Assembly: GCA_036897095.1 (NCBI GenBank)
Contig: JAYMSP010000088.1
Span: forward strand, 23,445-87,444
DNA from: Plantago elongata
Lineage: Eukaryota > Streptophyta > Magnoliopsida > Lamiales > Plantaginaceae
DNA: 64,000 nt
Direction: 5' to 3'
The stretch's first letter is position 1. Every line of letters begins with the position of its first letter. The notes below the pieces were generated by a model. It saw nothing but the letters and a program-made list of their open reading frames with translations, was not told where the DNA came from and ran no database searches. The translations under genes and the position numbers were made by a program. Shown piece after piece: positions 10,671-21,900 of this stretch.

Positions 10671-13600
10671 ATGACAGGTGGGTAGATTTTGAACTGCTGA
10701 TCTTGTTTTAGTTTGTTAATGGTATAGTAAGCAAAATCATTCTAGAAAAGTAGATTGGCGTCTGGTTTTTGTTCTTTCTCTTAATACCATTACTTTCGGA
10801 ATTTTAGGCCTACAAGGAATAGAGATGTTTGATGAATCTAGGGAGAGAAAATTGGATTTTGAGTACTTTGAGGATGATAGAAGGAGATCGAAAATTGGGT
10901 TTCTAAGGAAAAGGGCGATAAATGCCTCTAACAAGTTCACACATTCTTTCAAAAAAAGAGGGAAAAGAAAAGTTGATTTTAGAGTGCCTTCATTTCCAAT
11001 TGAGGATGTTCGGGATGAAAAGGAGGAGAGTGCTGTATATGACCTTCGGCAGAAGCTCTTTGATAGAGATTTGCTGCCATTAAGACACGACGACTACCAT
11101 ACTTTGCTGAGGTGAGTTCTTTCTTTAAAGATTTTACTATTTTACTTTAGAGAGAAGTTCTGGTTCGTCATGCCGCTACAATGCCTCTCGGGCTTAGATG
11201 TATACTGGTTGAACAGTCTCTCAATAACTTTGCTTGCCATGGAATAATTCATGCATGATTGCTCTTCAGAGTAAAATCAAGTTGTTACTAAGTACGCGCC
11301 AGAGTTAATGGACTTTACTCGTTGCATTCCTTCAGTTTTGGTGGTGAGGTTGGGACTCTGATGTTATACTTGAAGGTTTAATCTATGATGCAGATTCTTG
11401 AAAGCTAGAGAATTTGATGACGAAAAGACAATCCAAATGTGGGAAGAAATGCTTAATTGGAGGAAGGAATTTGGGGCAGACACCATTTTGGAGGTAATGG
11501 TACATACTGTATTAGGAATCAGGATCACGATTGAAAAATCCATTTTATGAACTGCTTTCCAACTTCTATGCTCCAAGTGGGCTGAAGAAGATTTTGTTTG
11601 TGGCTTATGCTAAGGGGAAATGCATTACCATGCCGTTCTGATTATTGGTCTTCAGGACTTTGAATTTGAGGAACTGGAAGAAGTCCTGCAATATTATCCC
11701 CAAGGATATCATGGGATTGATAGAGAAGGCAGACCTGTTTACATTGAAAGGCTTGGAATGGCTCATCCAAGTAAATTAATGCAAATCACTACCCCTGAGA
11801 AATACTTAAAGTACCATGTTCAAGAGTTTGAGAGAGCTCTCAATGAGAAGTTCCCAGCATGTTCAATTGCTGCAAAGAGACGGATCTGTTCAACAACAAC
11901 AATCTTGGATGTACAAGGCCTGGTTAGTGGACTCCTCCTTTGGTAATCTGTTTTCTTTCTTAAAGCTTTTGGTTTTGCTCTTAATGCTAGCCGTTGGTCA
12001 TCATGAATTTTCATCTCTATTGAGCTTTTTGAATGAGCTTTTTTTGAATGAGCTTTTTTTTAATGAGCTTTTTTTGAATGAGCATTGACAATACAATGAT
12101 TTTTGAATGGGCTTTTTTTCATCTCTATTGAGCTGTCAACTGTTTATATTGTTTTCTTTTTCATTTACGTTGGCTATGTAATTATTTTATGAAACATTTT
12201 GTTATTTTTTTTAATGGTAATTGCAGGGTATGAAAAATTTCACGAAGACTGCTGCTAGTCTTTTGGCTGCCATTGCAAAAATTGATAAAAGTTACTATCC
12301 AGAGGTGCTTTGGTGTTTTATGTCGTTCACATAAATCCCTGACTCAGCCTTCCAAAAATATCAAAATTATATTTCATTCTTCTGCAGACACTCTATCGGA
12401 TGTACATTGTCAATGCTGGAACTGGCTTCAGAAAGGTGCTTTGGCCTGCTGCGCAGAAGTTTTTGGATGCAAAGACCATCTTGAAAATCCATGTAAAAAT
12501 AAACATGCACCTTCTGCCATCTGCTGTTTCTCATAAACTTGAAGCTCCAGCTGACATTATATGCATGTCCTCTGTTTGTAGGTTTTAGACACCAAGTCTT
12601 TGTGTAAACTGCAGGAAGTTATTGATCCAAGGTTGGTTGCTCCCTTTCTCATATTGCCAGCTTACGTGTTAGTTGTATTGAATATAGAAGAAAGCAAAGC
12701 ATCATCACATAACAGCTTTTTTTTTTGCATTCGCAGCGAATTGCCTGACTTTTTAGGTGGATCTTGCACCTGTTATGCTGACGGAGGTTGCCTGAGATCT
12801 AACAAGGGTCCATGGACAGATTCTGGAATAATGAAGGTATACATGTTATACAAAGAAGCTCCAAGTAAATTTACTGTCATCTGATGTAACTTTCTCTATT
12901 GCAGCTTGTAAATGCGGAAGTAAAACATGGGGAATTCATTAGATCAGCCAGGGACCCCCAGAAAAATGACATTTATAATGTCCGACTGAAGGTAAATAAA
13001 TAAAGAAATTCGTGATAGTAATCTAGCGGCCATGCTTTGTTAACTTTGTACTGAATCAAATGCCAGGGAAGATGCAGCGATGCAGCTAGACTGGAATCAG
13101 AATCTGATGATTGTTGCTCCCCAACGAGGCTAAGTAGCTCAGCAATACCCGGACACGGACTCATTGGTGAAGAAGTACGTTTGATGATACCCAAACTGCT
13201 GTGTTTAAGTTCACAATAAAGTACAAAGAAAGAAGATATCTTCTGATACCTCCCGCTCTCTTCTCAGCTGGAGCATATATTTATCGTGTGCTCTATATGG
13301 TTTTTGTTTACTTATATTACTAAATTTGAATATTCAGGCTACAAAATCGGATACATGTATCTACTACAGTTGTGATGATCATTTTGGACCTCCCGATCTA
13401 AATACTGTCGATGAGCGTGAATCGAATGGGAAATCTTTCAAACCCCACGTCATAAGGGATTTGAATGGTGATTCAAGACGAACTACAGAAGGTATTTGTC
13501 ATTTAAAGAGCTGTGCTGCTAACAATTTGAATAATATGCCAGTGCTTTTACCTTCCCTTATACCTATTCTTTAGTTCTGCATGGATGAACCATGTTGTCC

Positions 13601-14427
13601 TGTATGATACTTCGACGCCCTCTGAATTAAGACAATCATGCATTTATTGCAGGTAGTTGGGTTATTCTTTGGTTGGATTTTCTCCATGATCATGCTGTCA
13701 AGAGAAGTTTTAGGTTTATGTCAAGAACATTATTATCTACTATCATAAAGCTTTTTACATTTATCCGGAACATACCCATTGGTTCTTGGACAAGACATAC
13801 CACCATTTATCCATTTAATCCTCTAGAAAATGAACAAGAATCAAACTGCCGATCACCAGTTCGCTCTGAAACTCTTGTTGAGGACAAGTGTGTTCAACCA
13901 TGCATACAGCGTCTTGATAAATTGGAATATTTGTTGGAAGAACTCAGAAACAAACCTCCAGAAATTCCTGTGGAGAAAGAGGAAATTCTTCAACAATCTC
14001 TTGATAGGATCAAGTCAGTTGAGTTTGACCTGGAGAAGACAAAGAAGGTAAAGAGACTTGCATATCTTCTGGACTTTGGCAAGTGTTAAGACCACATGCA
14101 TTTTATGGTATCTTCTGATTGTTCCAGGTACTACAGTCCACAGTGGTGAAGCAGGGACAACTTTACGAGTTACTAGAAACTATGCGGGAGTCCAAGTTTC
14201 ATGTAAGTCATTTTCACCAGACCTCCTGGTTAACAGAATCAATATACTCCACAATGTTTGTGCATTGAGAGTCCTAGGTGGTTGCCTAACAGCCAACACA
14301 TAACGTACCTGTACATAACTGTGCACCTATTCATTTCCCAGAGCTTTTGACATCCATAGTTACATTCTTAGTGTGGTTGACATGGTATGTCTCTGTGTGT
14401 TTGCAGCGGCGGAGGTTTTTGTGCTAA
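10671..14427 (+). CDS. Sec14-like phosphatidylinositol/phosphatidylcholine transfer protein (SFH family)
   Basis: Fourteen coding exons join to 616 aa: 10671-10677, 10808-11111, 11394-11493, 11656-11922, 12227-12304, 12388-12492, 12582-12631, 12737-12836, 12905-12991, 13067-13174, 13338-13491, 13653-14047, 14128-14202, 14407-14427. All junctions are GT..AG and keep frame. The N-terminus is basic ([24 protein letters not shown]). A CRAL-TRIO N domain follows (about residues 80-135), then the Sec14 lipid-binding fold (about 138-329; [45 protein letters not shown]). The C-terminal nodulin-like part ends ...HRRRFLC. Plant SFH proteins exchange PI and PC and support phosphoinositide signalling and polarised membrane traffic. 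The start lies in a 7-nt microexon (ATGACAG), giving [13 protein letters not shown], which suits the family better than the downstream ATG at 10825. The closest subgroup appears SFH3-like, by inference. Confidence 0.92.
12027..12118 (+). repeat. Short tandem repeat in SFH intron
   Basis: Four or five imperfect copies of a 15-18 nt unit (GAATGAGCTTTTTTT) lie in the intron between 11922 and 12227. Confidence 0.7.
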
Positions 14428-15296
14428 AAGATGCACAGTGAGAAACTCGGTAGTAAAGCAGATACACTGAAACGTGTTGGGTACATACTTGAGAAAAGGT
14501 TGGTGGTGGTGCAGAATAGTATGCAAGTTGCTCACTAGCGACTTCGACATGCCCCCCTTCCTCTATTCAGCTCGTATGAAATATTGCGTGTGTGCACAGT
14601 GTAGAATTGTGTGATGGAGAAAAATTATAGTATGAATTGCAGCACACTGGCCTGCTTCCTGATGAAAGTGATGCTGTACGTTTCCAGTTAGACTATAATA
14701 TTACCCAAAGGCGAGCAGAGTTTGTCTCAAGTGCCGGTATATATGTAAATATGTTAAGTAACCGAAGCATTCCGAATATTTACTTGCTTGATGCCAGCTT
14801 CATTGGTTCTTTTACAGAGGCACTTTTTGGAGATGTATAATGATCAGGCTTATGGAAATGTCAAGCGTTTTGCTACAGATCTTGGTCTAGTTTCGATTTA
14901 TACTCTTGTCTTGATACTTGAATGTATAAGAATAGAAAAATATATCCAGTTTCTAAAATCAAAATCACCAAAAATAATATACCTTTCATATTTGGTGAAA
15001 TGGGACAAGTTAGATGTCATGTACTACACGACGTTTTGAACTCTCATTTTATATAGCGGAATTATGAACTATATTGTTAAGGGTGTATACAATTTTATCT
15101 ATACAAAAACTTTCATAGTTTATGATAGTTCATGAGAATTTTGAACAAATACATAATTATACTTAATTATAAATTTAAAAATGAATTATCACACTAATAT
15201 AAATACCATATTTTTCTTTTTTCTTTCTTTCCTTCTTTCTCTTCTCTCTATTCACTCCTCTTCCCTTTTCTCTTTATTTTCCAGATCACCTTTTCC
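14428..15296. other. SFH 3' region and intergenic
   Basis: Probably holds the SFH 3'UTR. No further coding exon in frame was found. Short open frames at 14637-15039 lack any family resemblance. Confidence 0.45.
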
Positions 15297-15590
15297 AGCG
15301 ATATTTCTGTCGTCCGGCCATCAATCTTAAATCCAATTGCATATTTGAGTATATGGTCCGATCTATCTTTTTACCGTTTTCGTTTTTCGATTTGGCTGAC
15401 TTTTGAAACGGTTGACCGGAATCCGGTTGTCTTCTCCGACAATATCCCCGTCGTCCGGCCACCAATTTTAAATCCGATTGCATATTTGAGTAATTCATGG
15501 CTCGATCTACCTTTTTATCGGTTTCATTTTTTCATTTCATCGACTTTTGAAACGGTTGGCCGGAATCGGGGTTTTTTCGGTTGTCTTCTC
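15297..15590. repeat. Imperfect tandem duplication, about 141-bp period
   Basis: Two head-to-tail copies. GTCGTCCGGCCA occurs at 15309 and 15450, and GACTTTTGAAACGGTTG recurs in each. GGTTGTCTTCTCCG appears after both copies. Confidence 0.8.
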
Positions 15591-15639
15591 CGGCAGATCT
15601 CCAACTACACGACACATATAAGTCATTACCTTGCCGTTT

Positions 15640-17160
15640 CCTCGATTTTCAGGTTTCTTCTCTCGATTCTTCAGTGTTTTTCATTTGAATTTGGTGATTT
15701 CTAATAATTTCTCGTAACAGTACATTTCGTGTGAAATTGTTGATATTTGAACTTTAATTACGTATGTTTGACCGGTAATTGTTGATATTTGTGTAGTTTC
15801 AGTTTGTTTAATCTTTGATTTACATGTGTTTGTTGGTAGATCTTCATTGTAGTTTTCAAATTGTTTAGGTTTCTATATAAATTATGTATGTTTAATTGTA
15901 AATAGATGATTTTGTGGTTACATTATTTTATGATTATGTTTTATGTTGCATTGGTTCTAAATTGCCTATGTTTCTGAGCAAATTGTATATGTTTATGTGT
16001 AAATAAATGATGTATTGTTATAAGCACATTATTTCCACATCTTTGATTACTAGTGAATATTGACTAAGTTTGCATATATTTATACTGCAAATGATTATGT
16101 TTAACAGTAAGTTAGTTATGATTTATGTTTCATATGGTGAAATACCATTGTTTAATTTTTTTTAAATGTAAATTGTGCATATTTAGCTGTTAATTATTGT
16201 TTTTTTGTGGTCTCATGCATTTCTTGTATAAAATTTGATGTATGTATGAATAGTATATTTGTATACTATAATTGTTGATGTTCAAGGGTGAATAGATGAT
16301 GTTTTAGTATAGACTTTATGTTTCATCTCTCGAAATTTTAATTTGTTCAGGTTTTTATGTTAATTGTGTATATTTAACCGTAAATTGTTGATATTTGTCG
16401 TTTTTCAGAGATTATGTATTTTGTAAAACCGCATGTATGTTTTCAGTGTTAATTGTGCATGTTTATACTGTAATTGTTGATATTGGATATTAAATAGGTT
16501 ATATTGTAATTGTTGATATTGGATATTAAATAGGTTATATTGTTGGTGCTTTCTTTTCTCTCTCTTTCTTTCTTTCTTTTTTTTTTTTTTTTTTTTTTAC
16601 TTTTTACCAATAATTACATATGTGTATATTGCAATTGTTGATGTTAAAAATCAAATAATTGATGTTTTTGTTGTATATACTAGGTTTCGTCAAAATGGTG
16701 GTCAAATAAAGAAAATGATTGATAATAAAGATGGAGACGTGGATGGAGGAGTCAACGAATAAGGGTGCAAAGATAATTTTAGTTTAAGTATTGTGTTTTT
16801 AATTTTTTTTATTGTTTTGTATGTAAAGATATTTATTGATTGATAAAAGAAATTTAACTTTATGTTTTATTTACAAATGTTATGTTAACAAATCGGTTGT
16901 TATTTGTAATTTCATACTAAAAATAAATAATTATGCGTCAAACATAAACAATTTCATTTAAAATATCAACATGAACTGTGTAATGCAAGGGGGAAATTGA
17001 AAGTCAACTCGGAAAAAAATTCGATTGTATAGTTTTGTGTATAAATTGTCAATAAATTAAATTATTTGTGTATAAATTGTCTATAAATTTTATTGTATAA
17101 TTTTGTACATAAATTGTCTATATTTATATGTTGAATTGTCTATATTTATATGTTGAATTT
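15640..17160. repeat. Low-complexity array B with inverted right half
   Basis: Many diverged copies of an ATTGTTGATATTTG / GTATGTTTA motif in the plus sense (about 15735-16680). The complementary sense (AATATCAACAT type) appears on the right (about 16935-16980). A T-rich tract lies at about 16556-16600. No protein-coding signal. Confidence 0.45.
16469..16540. repeat. 36-bp perfect tandem duplication
   Basis: The unit TGTAATTGTTGATATTGGAT... starts at 16469 and again at 16505, inside array B. Confidence 0.9.
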
Positions 17161-17437
17161 TCAAGTACTCTTAATATATTGTGAATTTTGAGGTGAGTAA
17201 CTATTTTATCTATACTTTCATAAATATAATGGAACATAAATTGATAAACACACAGACTAATGCTCCTACTTAATATGGGAAAGACAAAGTAGGCGTTGAA
17301 AAAGATATAATTAAAATTTTAATATATATACATAAATATGCCTATCCTTTTGGGGCAGATTATATTTTACAATAATTGATATATTCGTACATTATAATCC
17401 ACAAAAAAAAATATGTATTATTAAATAATATCAATTA

Positions 17438-17686
17438 CTTCTTATGTTCCTCTAAAATTGAAACAATTTAATTTTTACACGTTTTTTAAAAAAATATGTG
17501 ACCATACAGAAGCATGTTGTTAAAAATGAGTTTGATATATTAATTAAGTGAAAATGACGCGATCCCAATAATGTGTGTTTAAAAATGAATTGTATTGTGC
17601 GGTTATTATAATAAATAAAAATTTATTTAACATTTTTAAAACTTTAAAACTAAAAAATTATTTTAATTTTAAAGGAACGAATGGAG
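17438..17686. mobile_element. Stowaway-like MITE (family 1)
   Basis: A 249-bp element flanked by TA (17436-17437, 17687-17688). Its internal blocks GAAACAATTTAATTTTTACA and AAAAATGAATTGTATTGTG recur in the elements at 26847 and 36788. Confidence 0.7.
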
Positions 17687-17689
17687 TAG

Positions 17690-18660
17690 ATAATAGGTAA
17701 CCCTGGTCACATTTTAATACAAATAGGATATGACAAATTCTAATACAAAATCTCATTGTCATACGTGGGACTGCCCATACAAAATCTCCAAATCGGTCCA
17801 TTAAGTTCATGGTCCAATTTGCATATTTTAACAGAAGTTTATTTCAGCCTCACGCACGGGTTGGACTCTTAAATATCGGTGAACCAAGCCACCTAGTGGA
17901 ATCGTCATCCAACCTAAATGCTTGCATACTAGCTAACTTAATTGGTCTCCCGACTTCCTAGCGAGCCGACAAGCTAACCAACACATTCGGCAAGTCTGAC
18001 ATACATGCGAGCCAATCTTACTTGACTCACTTGCCTAGTCTGCCAGAAACGAACTTAACCGACTGGAGACACGTCCAACTCACTTCGCAAGGCTAACCAT
18101 GTTAGCCTAATGGATTGACCTACCCATGTTGGTTGACTAGCTCATTCAGTCAGTAAGCAACCGACTAGAGTTAGTCAGCCCACGAATGCACTCCTTACCC
18201 GAAATATAGGAGAAGTGGGTACGAACTCGATTGGTTGGATGGTCTATATAGGAAGGTAGGTGGGAGGAGAAAAAGATCATCTCACTCTGACTACGAAAAA
18301 CCTTGGCTATCAATCGAACACCTCTCTCTCAATCTCCAAGACTTTAACAATCAGTCAGACGATCAAGCTCTCAAGTTGTCTGTCAGACGTTGTCAGTTAG
18401 ATGATCAAGCATCAAATTCTGTCATCCTACCCTTGCTTATCAACGATCACTAGTTAGCTTCCTTTCACACGATCAGCTAGCACATTATCGGTAATCATTC
18501 AATCCTTACCGAACCGTCAACAGGATAAGTCGACATCCATCATCTCCATCTCTCTCATTGTTGCTTTGCTTATTCTTTATCTCATTACTAACTTGCTTAT
18601 TCTAGATTTGTTGCTTGTTGACTTGCAAGTCGTCGGTGACTCCAACTCATCAACCTAAAT
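17690..18660. other. Possible solo LTR or retroelement remnant
   Basis: A block less AT-rich than its surroundings (from about 17840) with a TATA-like GTCTATATAGG at about 18242 followed by a leader-like region. No second copy or primer-binding site is present in the window, so this rests on composition and promoter-like layout only. The 72-codon frame at 18235 resembles no known family. Confidence 0.25.
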
Positions 18661-18889
18661 TCAATTGTAGATTCTGAGTGTTTTTAGGTTGTTCTCATTT
18701 CTATTGCCTATTGGTCTTTCTTTCCCCTCCACTTTTTTTCAAATCGAATTGCATCGCTTACTAGAATAGAATTAGATAGTGTAAAGTTCAGACCCAGAAT
18801 AAAATCATCTCTTTTTCTGGTTTTCATGATTTCTTCACATTATTACGTATACTTTTGTACACTGACTGATTCTACTGACTGATTCTACT

Positions 18890-18899
18890 TATATATATA
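18890..18899 (+). promoter_or_regulatory. TATA box of the LORELEI-like gene
   Basis: TATATATATA sits 75-84 nt upstream of the ATG at 18974. Initiation about 30 nt downstream would exclude the in-frame ATG at 18914. Confidence 0.55.
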
Positions 18900-18973
18900 C
18901 AAGTACTTCACATGTGACAAATTTTCAAGGGTTTCATTGGATTCAAAAAGTAAGTTTGACTCTGTTAATAGTC

Positions 18974-21900
18974 ATGGGCTCATTTCATCTCAGCTGTAGT
19001 TTGGCTCTGCTCATTTCTGTATCCCTTTTCAGCTCTGTCTTTGCTTCCCTTGTTATTTCAGGTTCGTGGGTTCCTAATTTCAGTCATCTTGGTTTGTTTG
19101 GTGGTGATCAAATTTTGAATTTTCATTTTCTTATTCTTCGATTTCTTTTCTTCTCTTTTCAGATTCTGTATTTGGGAGTACTTCTGCTTTAAGTGAGAAA
19201 AGGCTACTGCAAGCAAAGAATTGTAAGTTTTACTTGCATTATATCTTAAGGGCGAATAACTTTTATATTCGCTGATCCCAATTTGGCGACTTTCTTGCCA
19301 CTATATTTTACTTGAATGTCCTGCTGACCGTTTCTTAGGACGTTTATTAGGACTGATTCGTATAGAATTTGACTGTCCGTTTTCAATTGAAATTGAATTT
19401 TTCTTTACAAAATATTCAAGTTGGATGGGTAGATGGCCGCTCCAGTATAGCAAACAGGCCTTAGTATTTAGATGCCTGGTGCTATGAAATTGCAACTAGA
19501 TGCAGAACCTCATTGGCTTGATTTTCACATTTAGACCATGCTAAATCTAGGCGCAAAATGCTAACGATAGATTGGAAAATAGTGGAACTGCAAGAGTGAA
19601 ATGAAAATCCGTCTTGTGAGAGCGAATATAGGCCTCTATGAATCTGTGATTTAGTTCTAGTCTCTCATTTAGATTCCTTAGGTTTTCGGGTACTCTGTTA
19701 GAGTAGGATTTACCCCTCCGCCCGCTGCAAACTTGTTCGATAATCAGGCCTCCTGGTATTAGTACCTGAACAAAGTCTAGCCAACTTAATATAGATAACA
19801 GTCATGAAAGACGTCAGTCACGGCACTATGTCTAGCCACCAAAGCACCCACCCACAACACAACAACCCGCCGTCCGCTATGGATTTACAAAGCAGGGTAT
19901 ATCACAAAATAATTGCCAAATTACCAAAGAGAGAACATAGATGCTATCTATCACTACTCTGGCAATTTATCATACGTAGACAAAATAGAGTATCATTGCC
20001 AACACTTTCTTGTACCTCCTGAATCCTTCTCACTGATCCTAAAAGCGATTCTTCACCGGGATCGCTGTATATTACAATCAACTTCTGTAGGGTATCAAAT
20101 ACCCTACAGAAGGAACCTCCTTCAAATACCAACAACCATCAATAAGCAGCTTCTCCAAAGATGGAAAATGCGTGCTTTCAGCGCTCCATTCCTTCAATTG
20201 CAACTGTTGCATTTTGAGGTACTTGAGTTGAAGAAACCCCCCTTCAATTGGTTCCCAAATATCGCCAACAAATACTTCACTCTTCAGTTTTAACACTTCA
20301 AGACGAGACAACTCACCTATCAATACCATGTATTCCCACGAAAGCTTTGTATTTGACAATGTCAATTTCTTAAGCTTTTGTGGAAAGCCAATGTTTGTGA
20401 TCACAATAGAGCCCCAATATAAACAATGAACAGTAAGGTGTTCAAGATGGTATAGATTGACAAGATTATCGAGGCTGTACTCTTTGACACCGTCATCCGC
20501 GCTGGAGTAATGAAGTGATCCATATAAAATCCTCAATTTCTTTAAATCTTGCAACTTGTCAACGACACTAGGAGTAAAATCAAAATTTGATGCACCACAA
20601 ATAGTTTGAAAGGCTGATGATGACTCTATGCCGGAAGCATTAATCTCTGAGGCTGGAAATGGCGGCAAAAAGAAGGGCATTGTCATATTAATATTTCGTA
20701 AGCGCGGCAGCATCTCCCATATTAGCACTGGCAAAACAAACTGGTACATATCGTTAGAATAAGATCCGCTAACCACAAGTGTTTCAAGATTCTTGAGCTC
20801 TGAAATTGATTCTGGAACCATTAATGTGCCAACACCATAACTCTTTTGAAGATGAATGCACCTTAAATTAGTCTAAACAAAATCCTCAAAGAATGTTCCT
20901 CTTTGACTGCTACTTTTTCGAACACCCTGAGTAACTTCAAATGTACAATAGCTGACAAATTATGATCCTCCATGGCTATATATGCAGTTTGAAAAGTGCG
21001 GACAAGTGAATCACATGAAATAATGTTGCTGCTAGTATAGAAGTCGGTGAGACTCACTCTGCGTTGTTGATTTATCATGATTTGTTGATAAGGAACGATC
21101 TTCGTGCTTCGAATAAAATTTTCTGCCCGAGCTTGTTTTAAACTCAAATCCCTCTAACACATCGTGCATGCTTGATGTTTTGATTTTTCAGTTGTACCTT
21201 TTCCTCAAGACCATAACCAGACTTCTATCTACAAGTTCCTCCAAGCATTCTACCGCAACCTCTTCCATTGTTTTTGATTCTCTTGGCTTCAAGAATCCTT
21301 CACCACTCCATAGCCTAACAAGTTGCTGTGTTCGGATCTCTTGGTCTTCTTGAAAACTTCCCAAGTACAAAAAACATGCATTTAGGTGGGGAGGCAAGTT
21401 TTTGTAACTCAAAGACAGAACCCGAAGTAAGGAGTCATCATTGGCAGTTGTAGCGGCTTTTGTGGTTGTACATGTTGCAGTTTCTTCCCAATAATCTTTG
21501 GCCTTGTTAAATTTTAGGAGACCTCCTATAACAACAAGAGCTAGTGGGAGCCCTTTGCAACTTCTTGAAATCTTTCTTCCGATATCTTCAAATCCATCCG
21601 GGCAGCCGGCTTCATGACCTTACACTGTCTCTCGTGAGAGATCCCAACTTTGCTCCTCATTTAGTAACAACATTTTGTGTGCATGAGTACTAGAAGAGGT
21701 AACATATGTTGCAACATTTGACAACCTCGTGGTTTTGATAATGCGGCTACCATTATTATCATCTGGAAATGCATTTCTAACACCATCCCACACTTTTTTG
21801 TCCCACACGTCGTCAAGTATGATCAGATATGCACGGCCTATTAATCTCTTATGCACACTCACAATTGAATCAGATCCTGCATTTCCAGAATTGAGTTGTT

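Noticed and set aside
10825-10827. ATG at 10825 as the start of the Sec14-like gene
   Set aside because: The microexon at 10671-10677 joins in frame and gives a family-like N-terminus. 10825 remains possible as a secondary start.
18235-18453. 72-codon frame before the LORELEI-like gene
   Set aside because: It sits in a promoter-like or LTR-like block, with no family resemblance.
18914-18973. Earlier in-frame ATG of the LORELEI-like gene
   Set aside because: It lies only about 15 nt after the TATA box, probably upstream of the transcription start, and it would spoil the signal peptide.
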